Origin: an uncultured Bacteriovoracaceae bacterium
GTDB lineage: Bacteria; Bdellovibrionota; Bacteriovoracia; Bacteriovoracales; Bacteriovoracaceae
Reading direction: 5' to 3'
DNA length: 40,211 nucleotides
Assembly: GCA_938017795.1 (NCBI GenBank)
Contig: CALIJZ010000009.1
Span: forward strand, 1-40,211
The notes under the pieces: generated by a model
Told to the model about the DNA's origin: nothing
Databases searched by the model: none
What the model saw: the letters and a program-made list of their open reading frames with translations, nothing else
Position numbers and translations under genes: made by a program
Shown here: positions 31,901 to 39,665 of the stretch, one piece after another
How positions within the stretch are numbered: the first letter of the stretch is position 1
Layout of the letters: every line of letters starts with the position of its first letter

Positions 31901-32632
31901 ATGAAGAATATAAAAGTATTATTAATTTGCATTATGGCTACACTTGGAATGAATTCTTATTCATCAGAAGATTCACTTTATGACTTTTTATGGTTAGATC
32001 CAGATAAGTCAGTATATGTGCTTCAAAACAAGCTATATAAAAAGAAAAACTCCTTTTACTTAGAGCTTGATGGATCTATCGCATTTGGAGATGAGTTTCT
32101 AAACACACATTCAGCAACATTAAAAATGGCTTACTATTTTGCAGAAGAGTGGGGAATTGAATTATTTGGAACAAAGTACTTTAATAGCTTTGCATTCAAT
32201 TATTCTGAAATTAAACGGATTACAAGTATTACTCCATTTTTAAGAAGACCAGAAATGGCTTTAGGGGCCATGTTATTATGGACTCCTTTTTATGGAAAAA
32301 TTAATACATTTAATAAAATCTTTTACTTTGATTGGGGATTTGGACTCGGAGGAGCTTATTTACAGACTTCTTCAAACCTAAAAACAGTTGGTGATAATGG
32401 ATTAGCAGAGAGATTCGATGATGAAACTCAAACAGCTATTGCAGTGAAAACAGATTTTAAAGTAAGGCTTTCAAAAAACTGGCATTTAAACACAGAAATA
32501 AAGAGTTTTTGGTTTACTGGAGACACAGTCTTTAGAGTATATGATGCAGCTTTAAAAAGAGAAAATGATGCTGGAAACAAAAAACTGACTGACTTTTATG
32601 ATTTCATGATTGGAATTGGATACACATTTTAA
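31901..32632 (+). CDS. outer-membrane beta-barrel protein of the gliding cluster
   Basis: 243 residues with a signal peptide (~22 residues). About eight to ten amphipathic strands follow, and the protein ends in '...DFMIGIGYTF', the terminal Phe expected of outer-membrane barrels. 'LRRPEMALGAMLLWTPFYGK' lies mid-protein and resembles the myxobacterial outer-membrane barrel family found in gliding clusters (GltA/GltB/GltH type). AAGGA lies before the ATG. The GltC-like gene starts one base after its stop. It probably forms the outer-membrane part of the complex together with the VWA lipoprotein. Confidence 0.78.
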   Translation: MKNIKVLLICIMATLGMNSYSSEDSLYDFLWLDPDKSVYVLQNKLYKKKNSFYLELDGSIAFGDEFLNTHSATLKMAYYFAEEWGIELFGTKYFNSFAFNYSEIKRITSITPFLRRPEMALGAMLLWTPFYGKINTFNKIFYFDWGFGLGGAYLQTSSNLKTVGDNGLAERFDDETQTAIAVKTDFKVRLSKNWHLNTEIKSFWFTGDTVFRVYDAALKRENDAGNKKLTDFYDFMIGIGYTF

Positions 32633-32633
32633 T

Positions 32634-34046
32634 ATGAAAACATACTTAATTCTAATCCTATTTATCTCATCTAGCTTTCAAGGGTACTCTCAAGAAGAGA
32701 AAAAAGAAAAGAAGGCTAAGTCTACTACGAAACTATTTTACAAAAAAGCTGTAAAGCACTATAGGAATAAAAGTTATAATTTATCTTTATACTTTTTATT
32801 TTCCTTAATTAAAAAAAATAACGGTGTTAGTAAAAAAGAAAACAAGCTCTTAACTAGATTATTGTCTCAGACCGGTACTTTACCTTTATATCTATATGAC
32901 CCGGAACTATTAGAGCAGATTAACAATCCTTATATTAGTTTACACTTAGCTAATCATTATTTTAAAAAGAAAGATTATAAAAAAAGTATGGCCTATGCTT
33001 CATCTGTGCCAGATAGCAATAAGTTTTATCCAGAGGCTAGGTTAATAATTGGAAGTACTCTTCAACTAAAGAATGATCCAAAGTTTAAGAGCTATTTAAA
33101 GCAATGTATTAAGTCAGCACACAAGAAGTCTAGTGGGGCTTTTGCGAAGAAATTCAAACTTTATTATGATTTAATAAGAGAAAATTGTCAGATCAATTAT
33201 GCAAGAGAGTTATACTCAAAAGATAAATATGCTAGATCAAATGCAATTTATACTGACATTCCCAAAACTGCATTTTCATGGCCTTATTTATTATTAGAAA
33301 AAGCTTGGAATTATTATCATTTAAAAGATTATAATAGGAGTCTTGGTCTTTTAATGACTTATGAATCACCATTATTATCATCATATTTTCTCCCAGAAGC
33401 TGAGATTTTAAAGGCCCTTAATTATTATAATCTATGTTTATACAACGATACTGCAATTTTAATTGAAAAATTCTTTAAAGTTTACAAGCAAAGATCATTA
33501 AATTTAAGAAGTTTTGTGAAGAAAAATAAAGATCCTGAATACTATTTCAACTTTATAGACAAAAAGTTAAGTAATAAACTTAATAATTCTTATGTTAAAA
33601 GTCTTAAGAATCAGTTAAAGAAAAAATTAAAAATTAATCTTCATTACGGATCATTTAAAAAGACTAGAAAAGAGTATCAAAGATTAAAAGCTAAGGGTGC
33701 CAGTAAAAGAGATCTTGAATTTTTAGAATTTACAATGAAAAAGATGAAGCAAAGAATTGGTAGACATGTTCAAGAGTATTTTTATTACTTTATCAATCAG
33801 ATCAACTTTGTTGCTAGTGAGATGTTTAATATTCGATTAGAAGTCATCTCTAGGAAAAAAGATTTACTCTATAATGATAAAACTTTAGTTGCCAAAAGGG
33901 CACGAGGTAGCCTTGAAAACGTTAACAGAAGTGCAGATGAGTTCTTTTTTACCTTTAAGGGGGCATTTTGGGCCGATGAGTTAGGAGATTACTCATTTGG
34001 ATTAAAGTCTAACTGTAAAGAGGTCGATAAGAATAATAAGGAATAA
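32634..34046 (+). CDS. periplasmic TPR protein, GltC-like
   Basis: 470 residues from ATG 32634; a TTG eight codons earlier is disfavoured because the signal peptide 'MKTYLILILFISSSFQGYS' begins at the ATG. Helical repeats of TPR type follow, for example 'YISLHLANHYFKKKDYKKSMAYA' in two parts around residue 100, and 'EKAWNYYHLKDYNRSLGLL'. The C-terminus has 'FKGAFWADELGDYSF' and a final Cys-containing tail. A W-F-x-G-E/A-F-W-x-DELG-x-Y ending of this kind marks the GltC-type gliding protein of myxobacteria, as recalled from the family. It would link the outer-membrane barrel to periplasmic partners. Confidence 0.78.
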   Translation: MKTYLILILFISSSFQGYSQEEKKEKKAKSTTKLFYKKAVKHYRNKSYNLSLYFLFSLIKKNNGVSKKENKLLTRLLSQTGTLPLYLYDPELLEQINNPYISLHLANHYFKKKDYKKSMAYASSVPDSNKFYPEARLIIGSTLQLKNDPKFKSYLKQCIKSAHKKSSGAFAKKFKLYYDLIRENCQINYARELYSKDKYARSNAIYTDIPKTAFSWPYLLLEKAWNYYHLKDYNRSLGLLMTYESPLLSSYFLPEAEILKALNYYNLCLYNDTAILIEKFFKVYKQRSLNLRSFVKKNKDPEYYFNFIDKKLSNKLNNSYVKSLKNQLKKKLKINLHYGSFKKTRKEYQRLKAKGASKRDLEFLEFTMKKMKQRIGRHVQEYFYYFINQINFVASEMFNIRLEVISRKKDLLYNDKTLVAKRARGSLENVNRSADEFFFTFKGAFWADELGDYSFGLKSNCKEVDKNNKE

Positions 34047-34050
34047 AACT

Positions 34051-34299
34051 ATGACAAAATTATATCTTTATATATTTATATTTTTTGGATTGAATTTATC
34101 CTTTGCTCAAGAAAAAGTGGTTGAAAAGTATGTCAAAAGACAAAGAGTAGACCTAGGAAATATGGAGATTGAAGGGGAAGTATTAACTCCTGGAGATCTT
34201 TCGATACAAGGTGATAAGAGAAAAAGATTTAGAATGAAACTCTATGATAGAGAGAATTTTAAATTCGAAATACGTAATGACGTTTTAAATTTGAGATAA
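34051..34299 (+). CDS. small periplasmic protein of the gliding cluster
   Basis: 82 residues. The signal peptide is 'MTKLYLYIFIFFGLNLSFA'. The mature ~62 residues read 'RQRVDLGNMEIEGEVLTPGD' and 'RKRFRMKLYDRENFKFEI', a short beta-rich, basic domain. Myxobacterial gliding clusters contain small exported Cgl proteins of similar size (for example CglF), and this may be one, but sequence identity cannot be asserted here. It sits between the GltC-like and TolQ-like genes with short gaps (4 and 13 bases), so it belongs to the same transcript. Confidence 0.72.
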   Translation: MTKLYLYIFIFFGLNLSFAQEKVVEKYVKRQRVDLGNMEIEGEVLTPGDLSIQGDKRKRFRMKLYDRENFKFEIRNDVLNLR

Positions 34300-34312
34300 G
34301 AAGGAGAATTCA

Positions 34313-35032
34313 ATGGAATCAACTCAAGCGGTAGAAACAGCGATTGACACTGTAGAAAAAGTCGAAACAAGTGTAGGCTTTTTTGGTGGAATGGCACAAT
34401 TTATGGAAGATGGTGGTATCGCCATGTGGGTTATCCTCTTTGCATGGATTGGCGCATTGGTTTTATCTGTCTATAAATATTTAAAGCTTCAAAAATCTGA
34501 TGTAGATGGAAGTTCTTTAATGGGCCAGGTAAAAAACTTTGTTTTAAATAACCAAGTAGAAAAAGCCATCCAAGTATGTCAAAAATCTAATACTCACCTT
34601 GGTGATGTATTAAAAGAAGGTTTGAAAAGAACAAATCAAAGTAGACAGCAAATTCAAGATATTATTGAAGCATCAATAATTAGTGTTAATTCTAAAGTTG
34701 CAAGAGGGCTGGGAGCGATTGCTTTAGTAGCAAATATCTCTACTCTTATGGGTCTATTAGGAACAATTTATGGTTTAATTCAGTCATTTGCAGCTGTTGC
34801 TAGTGCTGATCCGAGTGAGAAAGCATTATTACTAGCTCAAGGTATTGCAAAGGCGATGAATACAACAGCTTTTGGTCTAATTAGTGCGATTACACTTTTA
34901 GTTATTCATTCATACTTAACTAGTAAAGCAGATAAGATTGTAACTGATGTAGACGAGTACAGCATGAGACTTATTGACCTTGTAGGAACAAGAAAAAATA
35001 AAGAATACCAAGATGCTGAAAAAGCTGCGTAA
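34313..35032 (+). CDS. TolQ/ExbB/MotA-type proton channel protein (AglR-like)
   Basis: 239 residues. Three membrane helices: 36-55, ~136-158 and ~183-203, with a large cytoplasmic loop between the first two. This is the TolQ/ExbB topology. Channel-lining polar residues are kept: Thr151 in 'GLLGTIYGLI' and Thr184-Thr185 in 'NTTAFGLISAI'. With the two following ExbD-type proteins it forms a one-TolQ, two-TolR set, as in AglR-AglQ-AglS, the motor that powers Myxococcus gliding by the proton gradient. AAGGAG lies before the ATG. Confidence 0.9.
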   Translation: MESTQAVETAIDTVEKVETSVGFFGGMAQFMEDGGIAMWVILFAWIGALVLSVYKYLKLQKSDVDGSSLMGQVKNFVLNNQVEKAIQVCQKSNTHLGDVLKEGLKRTNQSRQQIQDIIEASIISVNSKVARGLGAIALVANISTLMGLLGTIYGLIQSFAAVASADPSEKALLLAQGIAKAMNTTAFGLISAITLLVIHSYLTSKADKIVTDVDEYSMRLIDLVGTRKNKEYQDAEKAA

Positions 35033-35056
35033 GAAAAATTTAAATAGGGGCGAGTA

Positions 35057-35536
35057 ATGCTTAGAAATAAAAAATTTAGCAAACAAGAAAAGGTAAATGT
35101 TATTCCTATTCTTGATGCTGTATTTATTTTTATCTTTTTCTTATTAATGTCAGCTCAATTCATTGATCTTTATGAGATCAATACAAAAAAGCCAATTATA
35201 GAAGAAGTCAGCAGTAATGAGTCTGCAGGAAATATTAAAAGTAAAAACTTTAGAGTCCATATTTATGAAGAAGAAATCAGGGTTACTGAAGGAATGAAGG
35301 AAACATTAATCTCAAAGTTTAAATGGGAAGATGCTTCATTTGCAGAGTTTAGAGCACTATTAATAAAGCTTAAGAAAGATAATGCCAAAGAAAGTTCAAT
35401 CATTGTTAAACCACACAAAGATGTTGATTTTAAGAGTGTTATTAAGGTAGTGGATGCCGCTCAACAATATGTAATTCTTGAAGGTGCTAAAAAGGAAAAG
35501 ATTTTTAGGTCAGTGGCCTTTGAATCTATGGAGTAA
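35057..35536 (+). CDS. TolR/ExbD-type protein, first copy (AglQ/AglS-like)
   Basis: 159 residues. One N-terminal membrane helix (~15-34) with the proton-relay Asp20 in 'VIPILDAVFIF', then a periplasmic domain with the ExbD-like 'SSIIVKPHKDVDFKSVIKVVDAA'. The aspartate is the residue that TolR/ExbD/MotB proteins need for proton coupling. It is separated from the TolQ-like gene by 24 bases and from the second TolR-like gene by two. Two non-identical TolR-like partners suggest a heteromeric stator plug. Confidence 0.88.
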   Translation: MLRNKKFSKQEKVNVIPILDAVFIFIFFLLMSAQFIDLYEINTKKPIIEEVSSNESAGNIKSKNFRVHIYEEEIRVTEGMKETLISKFKWEDASFAEFRALLIKLKKDNAKESSIIVKPHKDVDFKSVIKVVDAAQQYVILEGAKKEKIFRSVAFESME

Positions 35537-35538
35537 AA

Positions 35539-36021
35539 ATGAGAAGAAAAACATATAATATGAGTATTTATCAGAAAAAGTACAAAGCTGGTGCTGGTAA
35601 GAAAGAACAAGAAGAAGTTGATATAACATCTCTTCTAGACATTCTTGTAATTCTATTAGTTTTTTTACTGAAAAGTTATAATGCCAGTTCATTAGAGTTA
35701 GACTTAGTAAAGAACCTAGACCTGACAGTATCAACATCTCAAGATCTTGGTCAATTTGGTCCGACAGTTCAAATTACTAATACCGAAGATGTTTATCTTA
35801 ATAATAAATTAATTACAAACTTATCTAACCCTGAACTTGGTAATCTTTTAGGTGCAAGGTTACAAGAAGTTAAAAGTGCAGCAAAAGATCAGAAAGCAAA
35901 TCATATTAACTTTGTTTTAGATAATACTATTAAATATGAAAAGGTTGATCGAGTGATGACCATTGCATCACAACAAGAGTTTGAGAATTTTAAATTTATT
36001 GTGCGAGGAAATGGTAGTTAA
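35539..36021 (+). CDS. TolR/ExbD-type protein, second copy (AglQ/AglS-like)
   Basis: 160 residues. The cytoplasmic N-terminus (~27 residues) is basic and longer than in the first copy. The membrane helix (~29-47) carries Asp34 in 'DITSLLDILVILL', with Asp28 just before it. The periplasmic part is beta-alpha with 'HINFVLDNTIKYEKVDRVMTIA', the usual ExbD end. The helix keeps the proton-relay aspartate, so this copy should be active too. It is followed directly by the large TPR gene (TAA then TTG). Confidence 0.88.
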   Translation: MRRKTYNMSIYQKKYKAGAGKKEQEEVDITSLLDILVILLVFLLKSYNASSLELDLVKNLDLTVSTSQDLGQFGPTVQITNTEDVYLNNKLITNLSNPELGNLLGARLQEVKSAAKDQKANHINFVLDNTIKYEKVDRVMTIASQQEFENFKFIVRGNGS

Positions 36022-38865
36022 TTGAAAATCTTATTATCCATTATATTTCTTTTCTCAAGCCCATTAGTTTTTGGTTCAAAAAAAGAAAAAAGAATTTTAA
36101 ATCTAGTAAAACTAGAGATCAGGTCAATTGTAAAAATGAAAAGAAGAGATCATAATATCTCTTATAGACTATTTGAGCTTTACTCAGAGCGTTTGCAATT
36201 ATTAAGAAGAATTGAAAATCAAAAGCTTTTTAAAGGAATCACAAAAAAAGATAAAGCTTATGTTGAATCAAATAGATTATTTGATCAAACTCAGGCCTTT
36301 GGGCAACATTATTTAAGTAAATATAAGAAAAGCCGTCACATCGCAGATGTGTATATTAGGTTGGCTTCAAATATTATTCATGTAAAGAATGATCTTTTAT
36401 CTTATGAGCCTAAAATAAAAGGATATTTAAAAGAGGCACTTAAAAGAAGTAACGATTCCGAATTAAAGCATCAAGCAAAAGTTACTCTTGGTGAGCTTGA
36501 TTATAATCTTGAGCGTTTTAAAGAAGCTGCAAAACATTATAAAGTCGTTATTAGAGATTCTCAAGATCCTGGTTATACAAGGCACCTTTTGAATTATTCA
36601 TGGTGTTTATTTAAGTTAAATAAATACACTCAAGCAATTTCTCTTGCTAAAAAATCATTTTTTGCTGCAAAGAAAAATCCTAAAAAATATGATGATACAA
36701 GAGAGAGAGTAGGGAATGCACTAAATTATTTCTATACCTATAATAAGCAACCAGAAACTGCAATTACTTTTCATGGAACACATTTCCCTTCAGAGATTGC
36801 AACAAATTCAGTTAGGGTTGTTAATCTATCTTTGAGTAGAATTTCAAGTCAAGTTGCATTAAGAGCTGAAAAGAAAGCCAGGACTTATTGTGTGAAATTA
36901 TCAGATGCTGAATGCTTATATAGACTCTCACAACTAAAACTTGATATTTTGAAAACTAATAAAAATTATACGAGCCATTACAAGACGGCACAATCTTTAG
37001 CAAGAGAGTTTTCAAAATTAACGAAAGAAGAAAAAGAAGATCTTGAAACAGAAACTTTAGATATTATTAATAATATTGGAGATACAACAACTTTTCTCCA
37101 ACAACTTGCCTATAAGGGGAAGTACTCAATTAATAATGACAAAAAACAAACCTATAAAGTTTTAATTAAAAACTATGATGTTTTAACTACATTAAAGCCT
37201 GAAATGAAATTTGAATATACATACCTGCAAGGAGAGATTTCTTATAAAGAAAAATATTATAATAAGGCAGCAGGATTTTATCAAAAAAGTTATAAAGGTA
37301 TAAACAAAAAGACAAAAAAAGAATTCAAAGATAAAGTTTTGAACTCAATGTTAGCTCTAGCTAATGAGAAAGATTTAAAAAATGATAAGTTCTTCGAATA
37401 TGCGAGTAAACAATATATTAAAAATTATCCAAAAGCTGATAAGTCTATCAAGATTTATGAAGCTTTATTTAATTTCTTCTTCACTAAGAATCGAATTACC
37501 TCAGCTGAAGGTTTAGTAAAAAAATATAATTCGAGGATACCTAGCAAGCTTGCTTCACAGCAAGAGATGCAAAAGACAATTACTAATCACTATATTAAGA
37601 AAAAAGATACGAAGAAATTTATGACTTTAATTACTTCTTATGAAAAAGGGTATTTAAGTTTCAGTCAAGAGTTTATCTCTAAGAATAAAACTATTCTTGG
37701 AAGTCTTGCCTTTGAAACGGCTAAGAAATTAGAGAGTAAAGGTGAGATAGCTAAGGCAATGGTTGAGTATGAGAAAATATTTAATAATAAGTATTTCCCA
37801 AGTGATATTAGATATGATGCAGCCTTCAATCTAGGTGTTAATAAATTAAAAAAACAAGAAACAGATTCAGCATTTAATTGGATTAAGTCAGTTGTTGAAA
37901 ATGATTCTAAGAAAAACATTCAATCAAAACTGGATTCAATACTAACAGCAGCTCAAGAATTATACTTACTTCAAAAGCTTAGCTTTTCAAAAACTCTATA
38001 TGGATTTATTTCTCAAAATTATTGTTTAGACGCGAAGACTTATCCAAATCATTTCCCGCAGATTCAAGAGTTAAATCTAGCGACTAATGATTACCAGTCA
38101 TTTCAAGTTAACCAGGCACGAGCTAAGAAATGTAAAATATCGCCTGAACATCAAAAAAATGCAACACTTTCATATATCGAAAACATTGTTTTAAACAACA
38201 GAGCTGATCAACTAATTACTAAAATGAAAAATGATCAGTCTTATATGAATTACCAAGAAATGATTGTGGATAATTTGATTAAAAACTATTGGTCTGTGGC
38301 TAAACCTAGTAACCTAGATACAACACTCCCTCAATTTGACCAAGTTCAAAATTTCACTAAGGGAAATAAATTTACCAACTTAAAAGTTATTAATAAGACA
38401 AGTGAAGTTGTAACTTTTCATCGATTTGCAAAGTCAGCAATAAATCAGAAATACTATTTACCTGAACAAGCAGAGTTTGAACTTCCAATTTTTGAGCAAG
38501 CTTTCAATCAACAAATGGAAACAATAAATAGAATTAAAGACCAAGGTGCTCAATTAGCTGAATCAAGTGCCAGCCCAGATGTCTACTCAGCAATTTTAGC
38601 TATTGTATATAAAAACTTTAAAGGTTTTAAGAAAACACTTAAAGAATTTAAAGTAAATACAACAGATCAGGTCTTTAAGGCCGATGTAGAAAATAATATT
38701 GCTCAGATAATTTCAGGAGTTGAACAAGAAGAAAGCGGCTTAGTCAATTCATTTCAAGGATTAAAAAGCAAAAACACTTTAAAGAATCATTTTATTAGAT
38801 TATTTAAAAGAACTCAGACAAATGGTATAGCAACATCCATTTCTGAAGGAGAATTAGACGAATGA
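36022..38865 (+). CDS. large periplasmic TPR protein (GltD/AgmU-like)
   Basis: 947 residues from TTG 36022, directly after the previous stop; an AGGA lies ~11 bases upstream. Signal peptide 'LLSIIFLFSSPLVFG'. The rest is almost wholly helical repeats. TPR signatures with Leu/Tyr/Ala/Phe spacing recur, for example 'LGELDYNLERFKEAAKHYK' and 'LNYSWCLFKLNKYTQAISLA' near residues 155-215, and 'EISYKEKYYNKAAGFYQKSY' near 410. No membrane helix follows the signal. In Myxococcus the periplasmic TPR protein GltD (AgmU) fills this place in the machinery. The match is by architecture and neighbourhood. It overlaps the next gene by four bases. Confidence 0.8.
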   Translation: MKILLSIIFLFSSPLVFGSKKEKRILNLVKLEIRSIVKMKRRDHNISYRLFELYSERLQLLRRIENQKLFKGITKKDKAYVESNRLFDQTQAFGQHYLSKYKKSRHIADVYIRLASNIIHVKNDLLSYEPKIKGYLKEALKRSNDSELKHQAKVTLGELDYNLERFKEAAKHYKVVIRDSQDPGYTRHLLNYSWCLFKLNKYTQAISLAKKSFFAAKKNPKKYDDTRERVGNALNYFYTYNKQPETAITFHGTHFPSEIATNSVRVVNLSLSRISSQVALRAEKKARTYCVKLSDAECLYRLSQLKLDILKTNKNYTSHYKTAQSLAREFSKLTKEEKEDLETETLDIINNIGDTTTFLQQLAYKGKYSINNDKKQTYKVLIKNYDVLTTLKPEMKFEYTYLQGEISYKEKYYNKAAGFYQKSYKGINKKTKKEFKDKVLNSMLALANEKDLKNDKFFEYASKQYIKNYPKADKSIKIYEALFNFFFTKNRITSAEGLVKKYNSRIPSKLASQQEMQKTITNHYIKKKDTKKFMTLITSYEKGYLSFSQEFISKNKTILGSLAFETAKKLESKGEIAKAMVEYEKIFNNKYFPSDIRYDAAFNLGVNKLKKQETDSAFNWIKSVVENDSKKNIQSKLDSILTAAQELYLLQKLSFSKTLYGFISQNYCLDAKTYPNHFPQIQELNLATNDYQSFQVNQARAKKCKISPEHQKNATLSYIENIVLNNRADQLITKMKNDQSYMNYQEMIVDNLIKNYWSVAKPSNLDTTLPQFDQVQNFTKGNKFTNLKVINKTSEVVTFHRFAKSAINQKYYLPEQAEFELPIFEQAFNQQMETINRIKDQGAQLAESSASPDVYSAILAIVYKNFKGFKKTLKEFKVNTTDQVFKADVENNIAQIISGVEQEESGLVNSFQGLKSKNTLKNHFIRLFKRTQTNGIATSISEGELDE

Positions 38866-39665
38866 AGAGATTATTAGTTCTTTTATTCTTATTTTCATGT
38901 GGATCAATAAGTGAAAAGAGTACTACACCTAAATCAGTACAATCTACAGTATCAAGTTCGACAGCATCATATAATAAGATGATGAGAATATGTAAAACTG
39001 ATACAGCTAAAGCTGAATTAATTTTAAAGAAAAAGCAAAAGAAAGAAAATAAATTAGCTTCATTTTGGGGATTAGCAGCAAACTGCCATGTACAGTCAAA
39101 TAATATTTCTCAGGCATTATTAGATCTTAAAATTGGAAGTGCTATTGATGCAAATAATACGAGCTTAAAAGAAGCAAGGGCTTTCATTTTTATGAAAAAT
39201 AAGAACTACGCTCAGGCTTATGAAATATTAAACTCAATAAGTAATAATGCTTCAACTAATGCATTAATTAAATTAGCAAAACTAGAGAACTATTTTGGAA
39301 ATCATTCAAAGTCTAACGAGTATATATCAAGAACAATTACGGATGTTGAACTTACAATGAAAAATAAATTATTATTCTTAGCTGCAAGAAATGATATCGC
39401 AGAAGATAACTATGCAGGATCAGTTAATAATTTTAAAAAAATGGGTGCTCAAGCAACTACTTCTGAAAGTAAAAGACTCTATTACTCATATTCACTAGCA
39501 AAAAGTGGTGATATTTTAGGTGCAGAAAAAATAATTATTCAAAGACAACCAGCATCGACTGAAAAGAATTTAAAAATTCATTCTGAGATTATGAAAATGA
39601 TTCAAGAATATAAAACAAAAAATTTAGTAAAAAAGGAGGTTCCAAGTGGGTCACCCATTAATTAA
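38862..39665 (+). CDS. TPR-repeat lipoprotein (GltE-like)
   Basis: 267 residues. Lipobox 'LFLFSC' (Cys13) followed by Gly, a Ser/Thr-rich linker, then TPR-like helices ('SFWGLAANCHVQSNNISQAL', 'LKEARAFIFMKNKNYAQAYE', 'LAKLENYFGNHSKSNEY'). This is the design of GltE (AglT), the TPR lipoprotein of the gliding complex. It is coupled to the large TPR gene by an ATGA overlap. The start of the FHA-fold gene lies inside its last 20 bases. Confidence 0.8.
   Translation: MKRLLVLLFLFSCGSISEKSTTPKSVQSTVSSSTASYNKMMRICKTDTAKAELILKKKQKKENKLASFWGLAANCHVQSNNISQALLDLKIGSAIDANNTSLKEARAFIFMKNKNYAQAYEILNSISNNASTNALIKLAKLENYFGNHSKSNEYISRTITDVELTMKNKLLFLAARNDIAEDNYAGSVNNFKKMGAQATTSESKRLYYSYSLAKSGDILGAEKIIIQRQPASTEKNLKIHSEIMKMIQEYKTKNLVKKEVPSGSPIN
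39633..39640 (+). promoter_or_regulatory. strong Shine-Dalgarno fixing the start of the FHA-fold gene
   Basis: AAGGAGGT, a full anti-16S match, ends five bases before GTG 39646. It lies inside the 3' end of the TPR lipoprotein gene. Confidence 0.85.
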
